From Arcobacter sp. (GTDB lineage: Bacteria; Campylobacterota; Campylobacteria; Campylobacterales; Arcobacteraceae), in assembly GCA_020048055.1 (NCBI GenBank), contig JAIFNA010000012.1, positions 1 to 64,000 of the forward strand: a DNA stretch of 64,000 nt, read 5' to 3'. The first letter of the stretch is position 1. Each line of letters starts with the position of its first letter. Under the pieces are notes generated by a model, which searched no databases, was not told where the DNA came from, and saw nothing but the letters and a program-made list of their open reading frames with translations. Made by a program: the position numbers and the translations under genes. Shown here piece by piece: positions 26,476 to 35,470 of the stretch.

Positions 26476-28093
26476 TAAGATAATGGAGAGAAAAAGGCTT
26501 CTAATCGCCTTTGTTATTCTTATTTTTGTTGTGGCAGTTTGGCCTGTTTTGGTTTCAATCTTTGTGATTGAGCCTAAAATAGAAGCACAAAAGCAATCTT
26601 TAAAAGCTGATGGAATGGAGCTTAAGATTGGTCAAAAAGATGGCTACTTTCACGGCGAGACACCATATAGTGTTACAGTGAACGATAAAGAGAAATTTCT
26701 TACATTTTTAAGTAGTAAAATTAAAGTTGATAAACAAATTTTGGATTCTATATTTCTTGATGATAAAGATATTTTAGGGCTTCAAATTGGTGGTGATATT
26801 GGATTTAAAATATGGAAACCACTTAGTGTTGAAGTTTATATCAAAACAAAAAATTTACCCCAAAATCAAGTGGCATTTAGTGAATATAAGGATTTTATAA
26901 AATCTATTGGAGCTACATTTATCTTTGGACTAAAAGGGAAATTAAAAGGTGTAGAGCTTGATGATTTAAAACTAAATAAAAACGAATTAGGATTAAATCT
27001 ATTTTTATCATTTATAAAACCTATCTTTAAAATTGATGATATCAATCAACTAACAATTGAAAAATATGGAATTGTAAATAGTGAAAATGACAAAACAATA
27101 GGGCTAGCGTCAAATAATGCAGAATATAATTTCGCATACAAAAATGATTACAATTTTAAATTCACAGCAACTGCTGATGATTTTTCATACTACACAAAAT
27201 ACAACCTAAAAACAGCAGAAGATTACACAGTTTATCTAGCTCAAAAGATAAATAATGATGTAAAAGATTGTGAAAATCTTAGATGTATTAAAAAGATAGC
27301 AAATGATATTTTAGAAGATGAGAAACATATAGATAGATTTGAGATATTTTTGGATTCAAGAATTGTAGATGGGATAAAGTTTAATAATCCAAATGGTGAG
27401 TTGTTTGAGATTAGACAAAAAGATACAACGAGAAATTTAGAGTATAGATTGTCATTTAGTAAAAATGATTTTGTTGTTCCAAATAGTGAAATAAAAACTG
27501 GTAAAAATAGCTCAAACATGGAGATGGTTTCAGATAAAGAGGCTTTAAGTATCAAAACAGGAACAAAAATAAATGACCTTGAATTAAAACGAAGTGATTT
27601 TACTTTGAATTCTAAAACAACACAAGTGGAAGCTGAATTAAATAATGTCAAGCTATTACCAATTAGATACTTAATGGATAATACTGAACAATTGGCGTTT
27701 TGGGAAGAGGAGGGTTATTCTCCACTTCTTAACCATGTGATTGAAGTTGCAAATTATGGTGGAGAGATGAAATACAATATGATTTTTAAAGATTTGCAAT
27801 TTTCAAAAATTGGCTTTTTAATCAAAGATTTAAAAATCAATGCAAATTTTCTCTTAGCAAAAAATAACTACAATATCTTAAATAAACCAGACCAATTATT
27901 AGGTTATGTAACGGTTGATATTGATGTAAAAGTGGATAAAGAGTCTTTTGAGAAGTATCTAAAACACTCATTAAATGAGTACAAAAATCTTGATAAAGTG
28001 GCTAAGTATGATGGTGACAATGTGTTTATAAATTTTAAATTTAATCTTTTAGATGACACAGTTTTGGCAAATGGAAAAAAATTAATTAAATAA
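26468..28093 (+). CDS. DUF945 (YdgA-like) family protein
   Basis: 541 residues from ATG 26468, which has AAGGAAGG just upstream; an in-frame ATG at 26429 inside the helicase gene is less likely. One N-terminal membrane helix (about 8-30, LLIAFVILIFVVAVWPVLVS) anchors a large, probably periplasmic domain rich in beta strands, as in YdgA/DUF945. No catalytic motif is seen and function is unknown. It lies between a Suv3-like helicase and purH. Confidence 0.75.
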   Translation: MINKIMERKRLLIAFVILIFVVAVWPVLVSIFVIEPKIEAQKQSLKADGMELKIGQKDGYFHGETPYSVTVNDKEKFLTFLSSKIKVDKQILDSIFLDDKDILGLQIGGDIGFKIWKPLSVEVYIKTKNLPQNQVAFSEYKDFIKSIGATFIFGLKGKLKGVELDDLKLNKNELGLNLFLSFIKPIFKIDDINQLTIEKYGIVNSENDKTIGLASNNAEYNFAYKNDYNFKFTATADDFSYYTKYNLKTAEDYTVYLAQKINNDVKDCENLRCIKKIANDILEDEKHIDRFEIFLDSRIVDGIKFNNPNGELFEIRQKDTTRNLEYRLSFSKNDFVVPNSEIKTGKNSSNMEMVSDKEALSIKTGTKINDLELKRSDFTLNSKTTQVEAELNNVKLLPIRYLMDNTEQLAFWEEEGYSPLLNHVIEVANYGGEMKYNMIFKDLQFSKIGFLIKDLKINANFLLAKNNYNILNKPDQLLGYVTVDIDVKVDKESFEKYLKHSLNEYKNLDKVAKYDGDNVFINFKFNLLDDTVLANGKKLIK

Positions 28094-28105
28094 AAGGGGT
28101 AGAAA

Positions 28106-29638
28106 TTGAGAGCATTAATTAGTGTAAGTGATAAGAGTGGAGTTGTAAATTTTGCAAAAGAATTGGTAAATTTAGGGTATGAGATAATTTCAACAGGTGG
28201 AACTTACAAGTCGTTACAAGATGCTGGTATTAAAGTGATTGAAGCTAATGAAGTTACAAAATTTCCTGAGTGTTTTGAGGGGAGAGTTAAAACTCTAAAT
28301 CCATATATACATGGTGGAATTTTACATAGAAGAGACAAACAATCTCATCTTGATGAGGCTAAAAAGCTAGGAGTTGAGGGGATAGATTTGGTTTGTGTAA
28401 ATCTTTATCCATTTAAAGCAACAATTCTTAAAACTGATGATTTTGAAGAGATTATAGAAAATATCGACATCGGTGGACCTGCAATGGTTCGCTCAGCTGC
28501 TAAAAACTTTGACTCTGTTATTATCGTAACTGATGTAAGTGATTATGATTTGGTTTTAAATAATTTAAAAAATAACACAAATACACTTGAATTTAGACGA
28601 GATATGATGATAAAAGCATATGAGCATACAGCTTCATACGACTCAATGATTGCAAACTATATGAATAAGAGATTTAATAGCGGTTTTGGCGATAAACAAT
28701 TTATTGTTGGAAATAAAGTATTTGATACAAGATATGGTGAAAACCCACATCAAAAAGGTGCTTTGTATGAGTTTGATAAACATTTCACTGATAAATTCAA
28801 AGTGATAAAAGGGGAGCCAAGTTTTAACAATATGGGTGATATTAGTGGAGCTGCTAAAATTGCTAGTGCATTTGGAAATGATAATGCTATTGCTATTGTA
28901 AAACATGGAAATCCTTGTGGTTTTGCTATTAAAGATACACTTCTTGAGAGTTATATTGAAGCTCTTAAATGTGACCCTGTAAGTGCTTTTGGTGGAGTTG
29001 TTGCGGTTAATGGAATTGTTGAACTTGATTTAGCTATTAAAATGAATGAGATATTTTTAGAGGTTGTATTTGCTGCTGATTTCACTGAAGATGCAATTAT
29101 TGAGCTTAGTAGAAAACAAAGAATTAAATTGTTTGCCCAAGGTACAAAAAAATTAGAGATGTCAAATGATGATTTTAATTTTAAAATAATTGATGGTGGA
29201 TTTGTCCACCAAGATGCAGATAAAATTGATGACAATGAAGTTAAAAATGCAAAACTTGTTAGCAAAAATGAAGCTTCAAAAGAGGAGCTAAAAGATATGG
29301 AGATAGCTTATAAAATAGCATCTTTAACAAAATCAAATTGTGTTGTTTATGTAAAAAATAGTGCAATGGTAGCTGTTGGAATGGGGATGACAAGTAGGGT
29401 TGATGCTAGTAAAGCAGCTCTTAGAAAAGCAAATGATATGGGGCTTGATGTAAGTGGTTCAGCACTTGCTAGTGAAGCATTTTTCCCATTTAGGGATAGT
29501 ATCGATGCGGCAAGTGAAGCTGGGGTAAAATGTGTAATTGAGCCAGGTGGAAGTGTTAGAGATGATGAGGTTATAGATGCTGCTAACGAGTATGGAATGG
29601 CACTTTATTTTACAGGTGTTAGACACTTTTTACACTAA
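28106..29638 (+). CDS. purH: bifunctional AICAR transformylase / IMP cyclohydrolase
   Basis: 510 residues, normal length. It performs the last two steps of IMP synthesis. The cyclohydrolase domain begins [19 protein letters not shown] and has the GGTYKSL phosphate loop and [15 protein letters not shown]. The transformylase domain has [26 protein letters not shown] and a C-terminal [12 protein letters not shown]...[11 protein letters not shown]. The start is TTG at 28106 with an AGGGG site. prfB follows 18 bases downstream. Confidence 0.96.
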   Translation: MRALISVSDKSGVVNFAKELVNLGYEIISTGGTYKSLQDAGIKVIEANEVTKFPECFEGRVKTLNPYIHGGILHRRDKQSHLDEAKKLGVEGIDLVCVNLYPFKATILKTDDFEEIIENIDIGGPAMVRSAAKNFDSVIIVTDVSDYDLVLNNLKNNTNTLEFRRDMMIKAYEHTASYDSMIANYMNKRFNSGFGDKQFIVGNKVFDTRYGENPHQKGALYEFDKHFTDKFKVIKGEPSFNNMGDISGAAKIASAFGNDNAIAIVKHGNPCGFAIKDTLLESYIEALKCDPVSAFGGVVAVNGIVELDLAIKMNEIFLEVVFAADFTEDAIIELSRKQRIKLFAQGTKKLEMSNDDFNFKIIDGGFVHQDADKIDDNEVKNAKLVSKNEASKEELKDMEIAYKIASLTKSNCVVYVKNSAMVAVGMGMTSRVDASKAALRKANDMGLDVSGSALASEAFFPFRDSIDAASEAGVKCVIEPGGSVRDDEVIDAANEYGMALYFTGVRHFLH

Positions 29639-29656
29639 GGAATAAGTAAGAGATAG

Positions 29657-30751
29657 ATGGATAATTATGAATATACAGAACTTTTAAAAGTTTTAAATAA
29701 AAAAATACAAAATATAGAATCGATTTTAAAGCCAGATGAGATTGAAGCTAGACTTATAGAGATAGTTGCAATTGAGACTGAACCAAATTTTTGGGAAAAT
29801 ATTGAAAATGCTACAAAATTGGGGCAGGAAAAAAATAGATTATTGGGGCGAAAGGCTAAGTTTTTAAAAGCAAATAAAGCGATAACAGATGCAAATGAGC
29901 TTTATGAGATGGGAATCGAAAGCAAAGATGATGAAACAATAGAGCTGCTTTTTGAAGAAGCAAATGAGCTTGAAGAGATTATCAAACAAACTGAAATTGA
30001 AGTGATGCTTAGTGGAAAAGATGATGGAAGCAATGCTATTGTTACAATTCACCCTGGTGCTGGTGGGACTGAGAGTTGCGATTGGGCAAATATGCTTTAT
30101 CGTATGTATCTTAGATGGTGTGAGCGAAAAGGGTTTAAGGTTGAGATTTTAGACCATCAAGCTGGTGATGAAGCTGGGATAAAAGATGTAACTTTTATTG
30201 TAAGTGGAATCAATGCTTATGGGTATCTTAAAGTTGAAACTGGTGTTCATAGACTTGTAAGAATTAGTCCATTTGATAGCAATGCAAAACGCCATACCTC
30301 TTTTACATCTGTTATTGTTTCCCCTGAAGTTGATGATGATATTGATATTGTTATCGAAGATAAAGATATCAGAATTGATACTTATCGTTCAAGTGGAGCT
30401 GGTGGGCAACATGTAAATAAAACAGAATCCGCAATAAGGATAACACACATAAAAACCAACATTGTTGTCCAATGTCAAAACGATAGAAGCCAACATAAAA
30501 ATAAAGCAAGTGCTATGAAGATGCTTAAAAGTAAGCTTTATGAATATGAACTGGCACTTCAAACAGCTGAAAAAAACGGTACACCTAAAAGTGAAAATGG
30601 GTGGGGACATCAAATTAGAAGTTATGTAATGCAACCATACCAACAAATAAAAGACTCACGAAGTGGGATTGGGTATAGCAATGTTGATGGGATTTTAGAT
30701 GGTGACTTGGATAAGATGCTTGAAGACGTGTTGATTGCACAGAATATGTAA
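29657..30751 (+). CDS. prfB: peptide chain release factor 2
   Basis: 364 residues, read in one uninterrupted frame. It releases peptides at UGA and UAA codons. It has the GGQ motif ([17 protein letters not shown], about 245), the SPF codon-recognition tripeptide in [12 protein letters not shown] and the usual [16 protein letters not shown]-terminus. The programmed +1 frameshift of many bacterial prfB genes is absent. The stop TAA lies at the left boundary of the McrBC-like island. Confidence 0.96.
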   Translation: MDNYEYTELLKVLNKKIQNIESILKPDEIEARLIEIVAIETEPNFWENIENATKLGQEKNRLLGRKAKFLKANKAITDANELYEMGIESKDDETIELLFEEANELEEIIKQTEIEVMLSGKDDGSNAIVTIHPGAGGTESCDWANMLYRMYLRWCERKGFKVEILDHQAGDEAGIKDVTFIVSGINAYGYLKVETGVHRLVRISPFDSNAKRHTSFTSVIVSPEVDDDIDIVIEDKDIRIDTYRSSGAGGQHVNKTESAIRITHIKTNIVVQCQNDRSQHKNKASAMKMLKSKLYEYELALQTAEKNGTPKSENGWGHQIRSYVMQPYQQIKDSRSGIGYSNVDGILDGDLDKMLEDVLIAQNM

Positions 30752-30764
30752 TATAGGAAATAGC
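30750..30764 (+). repeat. left copy of island-flanking direct repeat
   Basis: AATATAGGAAATAGC overlaps the prfB stop. A near-copy, AATATAAGGAACTAGC (35452-35467), overlaps the McrB gene stop and the phosphohexomutase ribosome site. They differ by one insertion and one substitution and exactly bound the four-gene island. Confidence 0.45.
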
Positions 30765-30811
30765 TATATAGTTTTTTTCTATATTAACTAATATAATTTT
30801 TTACTATATAG
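30764..30811. promoter_or_regulatory. 48-bp two-armed dyad in front of the island
   Basis: Outer arms CTATATAGT/ACTATATAG (30764-30772, 30803-30811) and inner arms TATATTA/TAATATA (30780-30786, 30789-30795) share exactly the same centre at 30787.5, with T-runs between. TATAAT at 30792-30797 is a possible -10 box inside it. This looks like an operator, or a cruciform or RNA stem, controlling the ATPase-McrC-YhcG-McrB genes. Confidence 0.55.
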
Positions 30812-30857
30812 AAAATATTATGATAAAATCATCTGAAAATAAAATTGGAGAAAATAT

Positions 30858-31994
30858 ATGTTTAAATATGGTAGTCCAGTTAAGGGGATAGATTTTATCG
30901 ATAGAACAAAACATATCCCTATTTTTAAATCTTATTTGGATAATAATCAACATGTGATGATAAAAGCACCGCGTAGGTTTGGAAAAACATCACTTGTAAA
31001 ACATATTTTTGAATATCAAGAGGCATATGAATTTATCTATATTGATATAAAAAGAGCTACAAATTTAACGGTCCTTTCAAATCAAATCCTTGATAAAGCT
31101 TATGGTTTTGTTGGGGTTGATAACTTTATAAGACAAGCAAAAAATTCAATCATAGCCTTAGCTCGTACTATTAGAACTATTAAACTAGAATCAATTGGTG
31201 AACTAACTTTGGAACTTATGCAAAATGATTTTGATGAGTTAGAATTTTTTTTACATAGTTTGGATACGGTTGATAAAATCGCTAAAAAGAAAGATATAAA
31301 CATTAAATTTATTTTAGATGAATTTCAAGATATTATCAATCTTGGCAATGATGATATTTTAGACAAGCTTCGCTCAGTCATTCAACATCATGAAAATATA
31401 ACTTACCTATTTTTGGGAAGTATTGAGTCGATTATGACAAAAATATTTCAAACAAAAACATCCCCATTTTTCCATTTTGCTGCCATTATGGAGCTTGATG
31501 GTTTGGATATCGATGAACTTATGGATTATGTTGAGCAAACTTTTGATAGGGAAAATATCAAATATGATAAAAATAGTGTGAGGAATATCCTTTCTTTTAC
31601 AAAGGGACATCCTGATTATTCTATAAAATTACTCTCTTATTTGTATTTACGAACAGGAAGAACCAATGAATTTATCGATGAAGATTTATGTTTAATAGCT
31701 ATTGGGGAAGTTGTTTTAGCTACAAGACCATATCTTGATGAACTTATAGCAAAAACAAAACTCAAAAAAAATCTTTTTGAGGTACTCAGTGCAACTGCAA
31801 ATAAAACACCAATGAATCTTCCATCAAGTACACTTTACAATGCAAATGTAGCGCTTGAAGAGATGGGATTAATCAAAAATAAATCACGAGGAGAATATGA
31901 GATAGTTGATATTTTCCTTGAGGTTTTACTAAGACAAGATAATGATGAAAATTTAGCATTGAGGGATGTTGTAAATTTGGATTATAAAAAATAA
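30858..31994 (+). CDS. archaeal-type (MNS clade) P-loop ATPase, first gene of McrBC-like island
   Basis: 378 residues. The P-loop is KAPRRFGKTSLVKH (about 36-49) and Walker B is KFILDEFQDI (about 153-162). ELDGLDIDELMDYVEQTF and a C-terminal winged helix (NVALEEMGLIKNKSRGEYEIVD) follow, as in the archaeal ATPase/STAND-like family. It lacks the DUF234 nuclease-like tail. Such ATPases often accompany mobile or defence genes. TTGGAG stands 7 bases before the ATG. mcrC follows after 21 bases. Its job within the system is unknown; sensing or activation is a guess. Confidence 0.8.
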   Translation: MFKYGSPVKGIDFIDRTKHIPIFKSYLDNNQHVMIKAPRRFGKTSLVKHIFEYQEAYEFIYIDIKRATNLTVLSNQILDKAYGFVGVDNFIRQAKNSIIALARTIRTIKLESIGELTLELMQNDFDELEFFLHSLDTVDKIAKKKDINIKFILDEFQDIINLGNDDILDKLRSVIQHHENITYLFLGSIESIMTKIFQTKTSPFFHFAAIMELDGLDIDELMDYVEQTFDRENIKYDKNSVRNILSFTKGHPDYSIKLLSYLYLRTGRTNEFIDEDLCLIAIGEVVLATRPYLDELIAKTKLKKNLFEVLSATANKTPMNLPSSTLYNANVALEEMGLIKNKSRGEYEIVDIFLEVLLRQDNDENLALRDVVNLDYKK

Positions 31995-32015
31995 GTTGCG
32001 ACAGATACAGACTAA

Positions 32016-33185
32016 ATGGAAAATATAATCTATGAATATGAAGATTTGAGTAATGATAATTTAAAAAATCATATAATCAACACTTCCCCTCTTCATAAAT
32101 ACTTTAAATTAGAATGGAAAACTTTAAAAGCTAGGCAATATTGTGGAATATTAAATTTTGACAATGTTGATTATTATATACTTCCAAAAATTTCAGATAG
32201 CAAAACTACAAATCTAAATATTTTTATCTATATGTTGATGTATGCTTATGATCTAAAACTTTCAAATGAACAAATAGCAAATTGTAAAAATCAAGAAAAA
32301 TACACTATCTTAGAAGTTTTTGTGCAAATATTTGCACAAAATTTAATCAATGAACTCAAAAAAGGTATCTATAAAGAATACATCACAGAACAAGATAATC
32401 TCCCAGTTTTGAAAGGAAAATATCTTATCAATGAAAATCTAAAATACAATTTTATAAAAAATAAAATCTATTGCGAATATGATGAATTTAGCTCTGATAA
32501 TACCCTTAATCAATTCTTTTTATATACAGTAAAACATCTACAAAAGTTTGTAAAAGATAAAAAACTTCTTAAACTTTGTGAACTGATTTTTGATGAGGTT
32601 CGATATAGCCAAATAGATATAAATAAGTTGGATACGGTTTGCTTTAATAGATTAAATGGGCGATTTAAAATAAGCTATGAAATAGCAATGTTACTTTTAA
32701 AACAATCAATTCCACTCTTTAATCAAGGTAAAAAATCATTTGCTTTTTTGTTTGATATGAATGTGTTGTTTGAAAGATTTATCGCTAGGATGGTTAAAGA
32801 AAGTTATTATGAAGTAAAAATACAAAAAGGTTATGAATCATTTGGTGGACTGAATTTAAAACCAGATATTATTGTAAAGAATAAAAGACTTATAATAGAT
32901 TGTAAATACAAAACTATGGAAAAAAATGAAATTGCAAATCGAGATGATAGATATCAAATGTATGCTTATGGAAACAATTTTAAAAATATTGATACTGCAA
33001 TGCTTTTGTATCCAAAACGCTTAGATGATATTGATAAAACTATAATTTTGGGTGAAAATGATAAAAAAGTTGAGTTAAAAATGAAAAGTATAGATTTAGA
33101 TTTTAAAGAAAGCGAAGCTTTGAATGGTGGATATGAAAAATTTATAGAAGTGATAAAATATAGGATAGAGGAAATAATAGTATGA
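32016..33185 (+). CDS. mcrC: McrC-like nuclease subunit
   Basis: 389 residues resembling McrC/McrBC 5-methylcytosine restriction subunits. The N-terminal part (LKARQYCGILNFDNVDYYILPKI) fits the McrB-contacting domain; EYITEQDNLPVLKGKYLI and FERFIARMV are typical McrC features. The PD-(D/E)xK site is LKPDIIVKNKRLIIDCKYKT (about 285-304). It lacks an obvious ribosome site. Here it precedes McrB, the reverse of the usual mcrB-mcrC order, with a second nuclease gene between. It overlaps that gene by 4 bases (ATGA). Confidence 0.85.
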   Translation: MENIIYEYEDLSNDNLKNHIINTSPLHKYFKLEWKTLKARQYCGILNFDNVDYYILPKISDSKTTNLNIFIYMLMYAYDLKLSNEQIANCKNQEKYTILEVFVQIFAQNLINELKKGIYKEYITEQDNLPVLKGKYLINENLKYNFIKNKIYCEYDEFSSDNTLNQFFLYTVKHLQKFVKDKKLLKLCELIFDEVRYSQIDINKLDTVCFNRLNGRFKISYEIAMLLLKQSIPLFNQGKKSFAFLFDMNVLFERFIARMVKESYYEVKIQKGYESFGGLNLKPDIIVKNKRLIIDCKYKTMEKNEIANRDDRYQMYAYGNNFKNIDTAMLLYPKRLDDIDKTIILGENDKKVELKMKSIDLDFKESEALNGGYEKFIEVIKYRIEEIIV

Positions 33186-34174
33186 GTTTAATCAACAATA
33201 GTTTTTTTCATGATATTAAAGAATTACTTCAAAAAGCTAGAAATAAAGTTTATCAAACAATTAATAGCACAATGACACAAACCTATTATCAAATAGGAAA
33301 AAGAATAGTTGAAGAGGAACAAAGTGGAGAGGCTAGGGCTGAGTATGGGCAGAAGCTTATATTAAATCTTTCAGATGAACTCACTAAAGAGTTTGGTAAT
33401 GGTTTTTCAATTGATAATCTTAAAAATATGAGACGATTTTATTTGTCTTTTCAAAAAAGTGAGACAGTGTCTCACCAATTCAAACTTAGCTGGTCGCACT
33501 ATATATTTTTAACTAGGATTGAAAATATAGCTGAGAGAAATTTTTATGAAATAGAGGCTATTGAAAATAATTGGAGTTTACGAGAGCTTAAAAGACAATT
33601 TGACACGGGACTTTTTGAAAGATTGGCACTAAGTAAAGATAAGTCAAAAGTCAAAGAATTGGCTACAAAAGGGCAGATAGTACAAAGTGTTGATGATATG
33701 ATAAAAGACCCATATATTTTAGAATTTGTTGGGCTTCCAGAGTTATCAAGTTATAGTGAGAGTGACTTGGAACAAAAATTAATTGATAAACTAGAACATT
33801 TTTTGCTTGAACTTGGCAAAGGTTTTACTTTTGTGGCACGACAAAAAAGATTAACCATCGATGAAAAACATTTTAAAGTTGATTTGGTTTTTTACAATAG
33901 GCTTTTAAAATCGTTCGTAGTGATTGATTTAAAAATAGGGGAACTGAAACATCAAGACATAGGTCAAATGATGATGTATGTGAATTATTTTGATAGGTTT
34001 GAAAAAACAGAGGATGAAAATCCAACCGTAGGGATAATTCTTTGTAAAGATAAAAGCAATACTTTAGTGGAACTCACTCTTCCAAAAGAGAACAATCAAA
34101 TCTATGCAAGTAAATATTTAACAGTGTTGCCAAATAAAGAAGAGTTTAGAAAATTATTGGAAGAGGGGGAATAA
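33182..34174 (+). CDS. DUF1016/YhcG-type PD-(D/E)xK nuclease
   Basis: 330 residues matching the YhcG family. The N-terminal DUF1016 helical region (TYYQIGKRIVEEEQSGEARA, GFSIDNLKNMRRFYLSF, LSWSHYIFLTRIEN) is followed by a nuclease domain with FKVDLVFYNRLLKSFVVIDL and an active-site-like DLKIGELKHQDIGQM (about 255-269). YhcG proteins often accompany type I restriction systems. Placement inside an mcrC-mcrB operon is unusual. It overlaps mcrC by 4 bases and touches the McrB gene without a gap. Confidence 0.9.
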   Translation: MSLINNSFFHDIKELLQKARNKVYQTINSTMTQTYYQIGKRIVEEEQSGEARAEYGQKLILNLSDELTKEFGNGFSIDNLKNMRRFYLSFQKSETVSHQFKLSWSHYIFLTRIENIAERNFYEIEAIENNWSLRELKRQFDTGLFERLALSKDKSKVKELATKGQIVQSVDDMIKDPYILEFVGLPELSSYSESDLEQKLIDKLEHFLLELGKGFTFVARQKRLTIDEKHFKVDLVFYNRLLKSFVVIDLKIGELKHQDIGQMMMYVNYFDRFEKTEDENPTVGIILCKDKSNTLVELTLPKENNQIYASKYLTVLPNKEEFRKLLEEGE

Positions 34175-35458
34175 ATGTCAAGAGATACAACGAAATATAG
34201 TTTTAACGGAAAAAATAATTTAGCAAAAAATCAATTGGTATTGGAAGTTGTAAAAAAGTATGTAGAAGATAATCAAAATATTGCTTATGAAGAACTGAAA
34301 AAAATATTTCCTGATAATTTGCAAGGTAGTTTGGGTGTTATTAGAAATGAAGTTGAGTTGCAAAGTTTAAACATAGCAGATCCAGAAAAAAGATTTTTTA
34401 TGAAGACTAAAGATATTATTAAATTGAATAATATGAAGATATATGTTTCAAAAGGTTGGGGTGATAAGTGGATAGATAGCAAAACAGGAAAAGAAAAAGA
34501 AGGTAATAAAGAAAAATTCTTGAAATTTGCAAGAAATAAATTACAATATGATATCAAAGAGGAATATAAAATCGCTCATAATATTAAATTTATCGACAAT
34601 AGAGAAGAGGTTAGTATTGAAAATGAAAATAAAAACATGAAAACAAAAAACATAATGCTTTACGGTTCACCAGGTGTTGGTAAAACTCATAATTATAAAA
34701 GATTAATCACGATGATAGAAAATGGCAATGATGAAAGAACTATATTTGATACTATTTCAAAGAATGAAAAGACAAATGATGAAGATGATAAAACTTTTCA
34801 AAATATAAAAGATGATAAAAGAATAGAGTTTGTAACTTTCCATCAAAGTTATTCGTATGAAGATTTTATTGAAGGGTTTAGACCTCGAGATAATGGAAAT
34901 ATAAAATTAGAAAATGGAATATTTAAAAAGCTTTGTGAAGGTGCAGATAAAAATTCTCAAAAAAATTTCTACATAGTAATTGATGAAATAAATAGAGGAA
35001 ATATCTCTAAAATATTTGGAGAACTTATCACACTTATTGAAGAAGATAAAAGAGGAAAAAAAGAGTATGAGGTAACTTTACCATACTCAAAAACTTCTTT
35101 TTTAGTCCCTGAAAATCTTTTTATCATAGCTACTATGAATTCAACAGATAAATCTATCGCAACTATTGATATAGCTTTGCGAAGAAGATTTACATTTCTA
35201 AAAATGTTGCCAAATCCAAAATTAGTAAAAGATGAAAATAAACAAAAGCTAATGATGAAATTAAATGAGTTTATATCCAATAAAGATAAAGGAAACTTAG
35301 GGGAAGATTACATGCTAGGACATAGCTATTTTATGAATGATTTAGATATCAATTTTATAAAAGAATACAAAATAAAACCATTGCTTGAAGAGTATTTTTA
35401 TGGAGATGATGCAAATTATAAAGAAGCTATAAAAATTTTAGATATAAAAACAATATAA
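34175..35458 (+). CDS. mcrB: McrB-like AAA+ GTPase/ATPase
   Basis: 427 residues. The N-terminal ~120 residues (SRDTTKYSFNGKNNLAKNQL, a helical unit, then MKIYVSKGWGDKWIDS) form a domain I do not recognise as the E. coli McrB methylcytosine reader; it may decide target choice. The motor has Walker A YGSPGVGKTHN (about 163), FVTFHQSYSYEDFIEGFRP, Walker B YIVIDEINRGNISKIFGEL, the McrB-type MNSTDKSIATID and ALRRRFTF. It ends with GHSYFMND, seen in McrB AAA domains. Last gene of the island. Confidence 0.87.
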   Translation: MSRDTTKYSFNGKNNLAKNQLVLEVVKKYVEDNQNIAYEELKKIFPDNLQGSLGVIRNEVELQSLNIADPEKRFFMKTKDIIKLNNMKIYVSKGWGDKWIDSKTGKEKEGNKEKFLKFARNKLQYDIKEEYKIAHNIKFIDNREEVSIENENKNMKTKNIMLYGSPGVGKTHNYKRLITMIENGNDERTIFDTISKNEKTNDEDDKTFQNIKDDKRIEFVTFHQSYSYEDFIEGFRPRDNGNIKLENGIFKKLCEGADKNSQKNFYIVIDEINRGNISKIFGELITLIEEDKRGKKEYEVTLPYSKTSFLVPENLFIIATMNSTDKSIATIDIALRRRFTFLKMLPNPKLVKDENKQKLMMKLNEFISNKDKGNLGEDYMLGHSYFMNDLDINFIKEYKIKPLLEEYFYGDDANYKEAIKILDIKTI

Positions 35459-35467
35459 GGAACTAGC
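35452..35467 (+). repeat. right copy of island-flanking direct repeat
   Basis: AATATAAGGAACTAGC, the near-copy of 30750-30764. It contains the stop codon of the McrB gene and the AAGGA ribosome site of the next gene. Confidence 0.45.
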
Positions 35468-35470
35468 AAA

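Noticed and set aside
29657-30751. Expected programmed +1 frameshift in prfB
   Set aside because: The 364-residue frame is continuous and lacks an early in-frame TGA slip site, so no recoding is needed.
34175-35458. E. coli-type McrB 5-methylcytosine reader domain
   Set aside because: The N-terminal ~120 residues do not resemble it; I leave the target modification unassigned.
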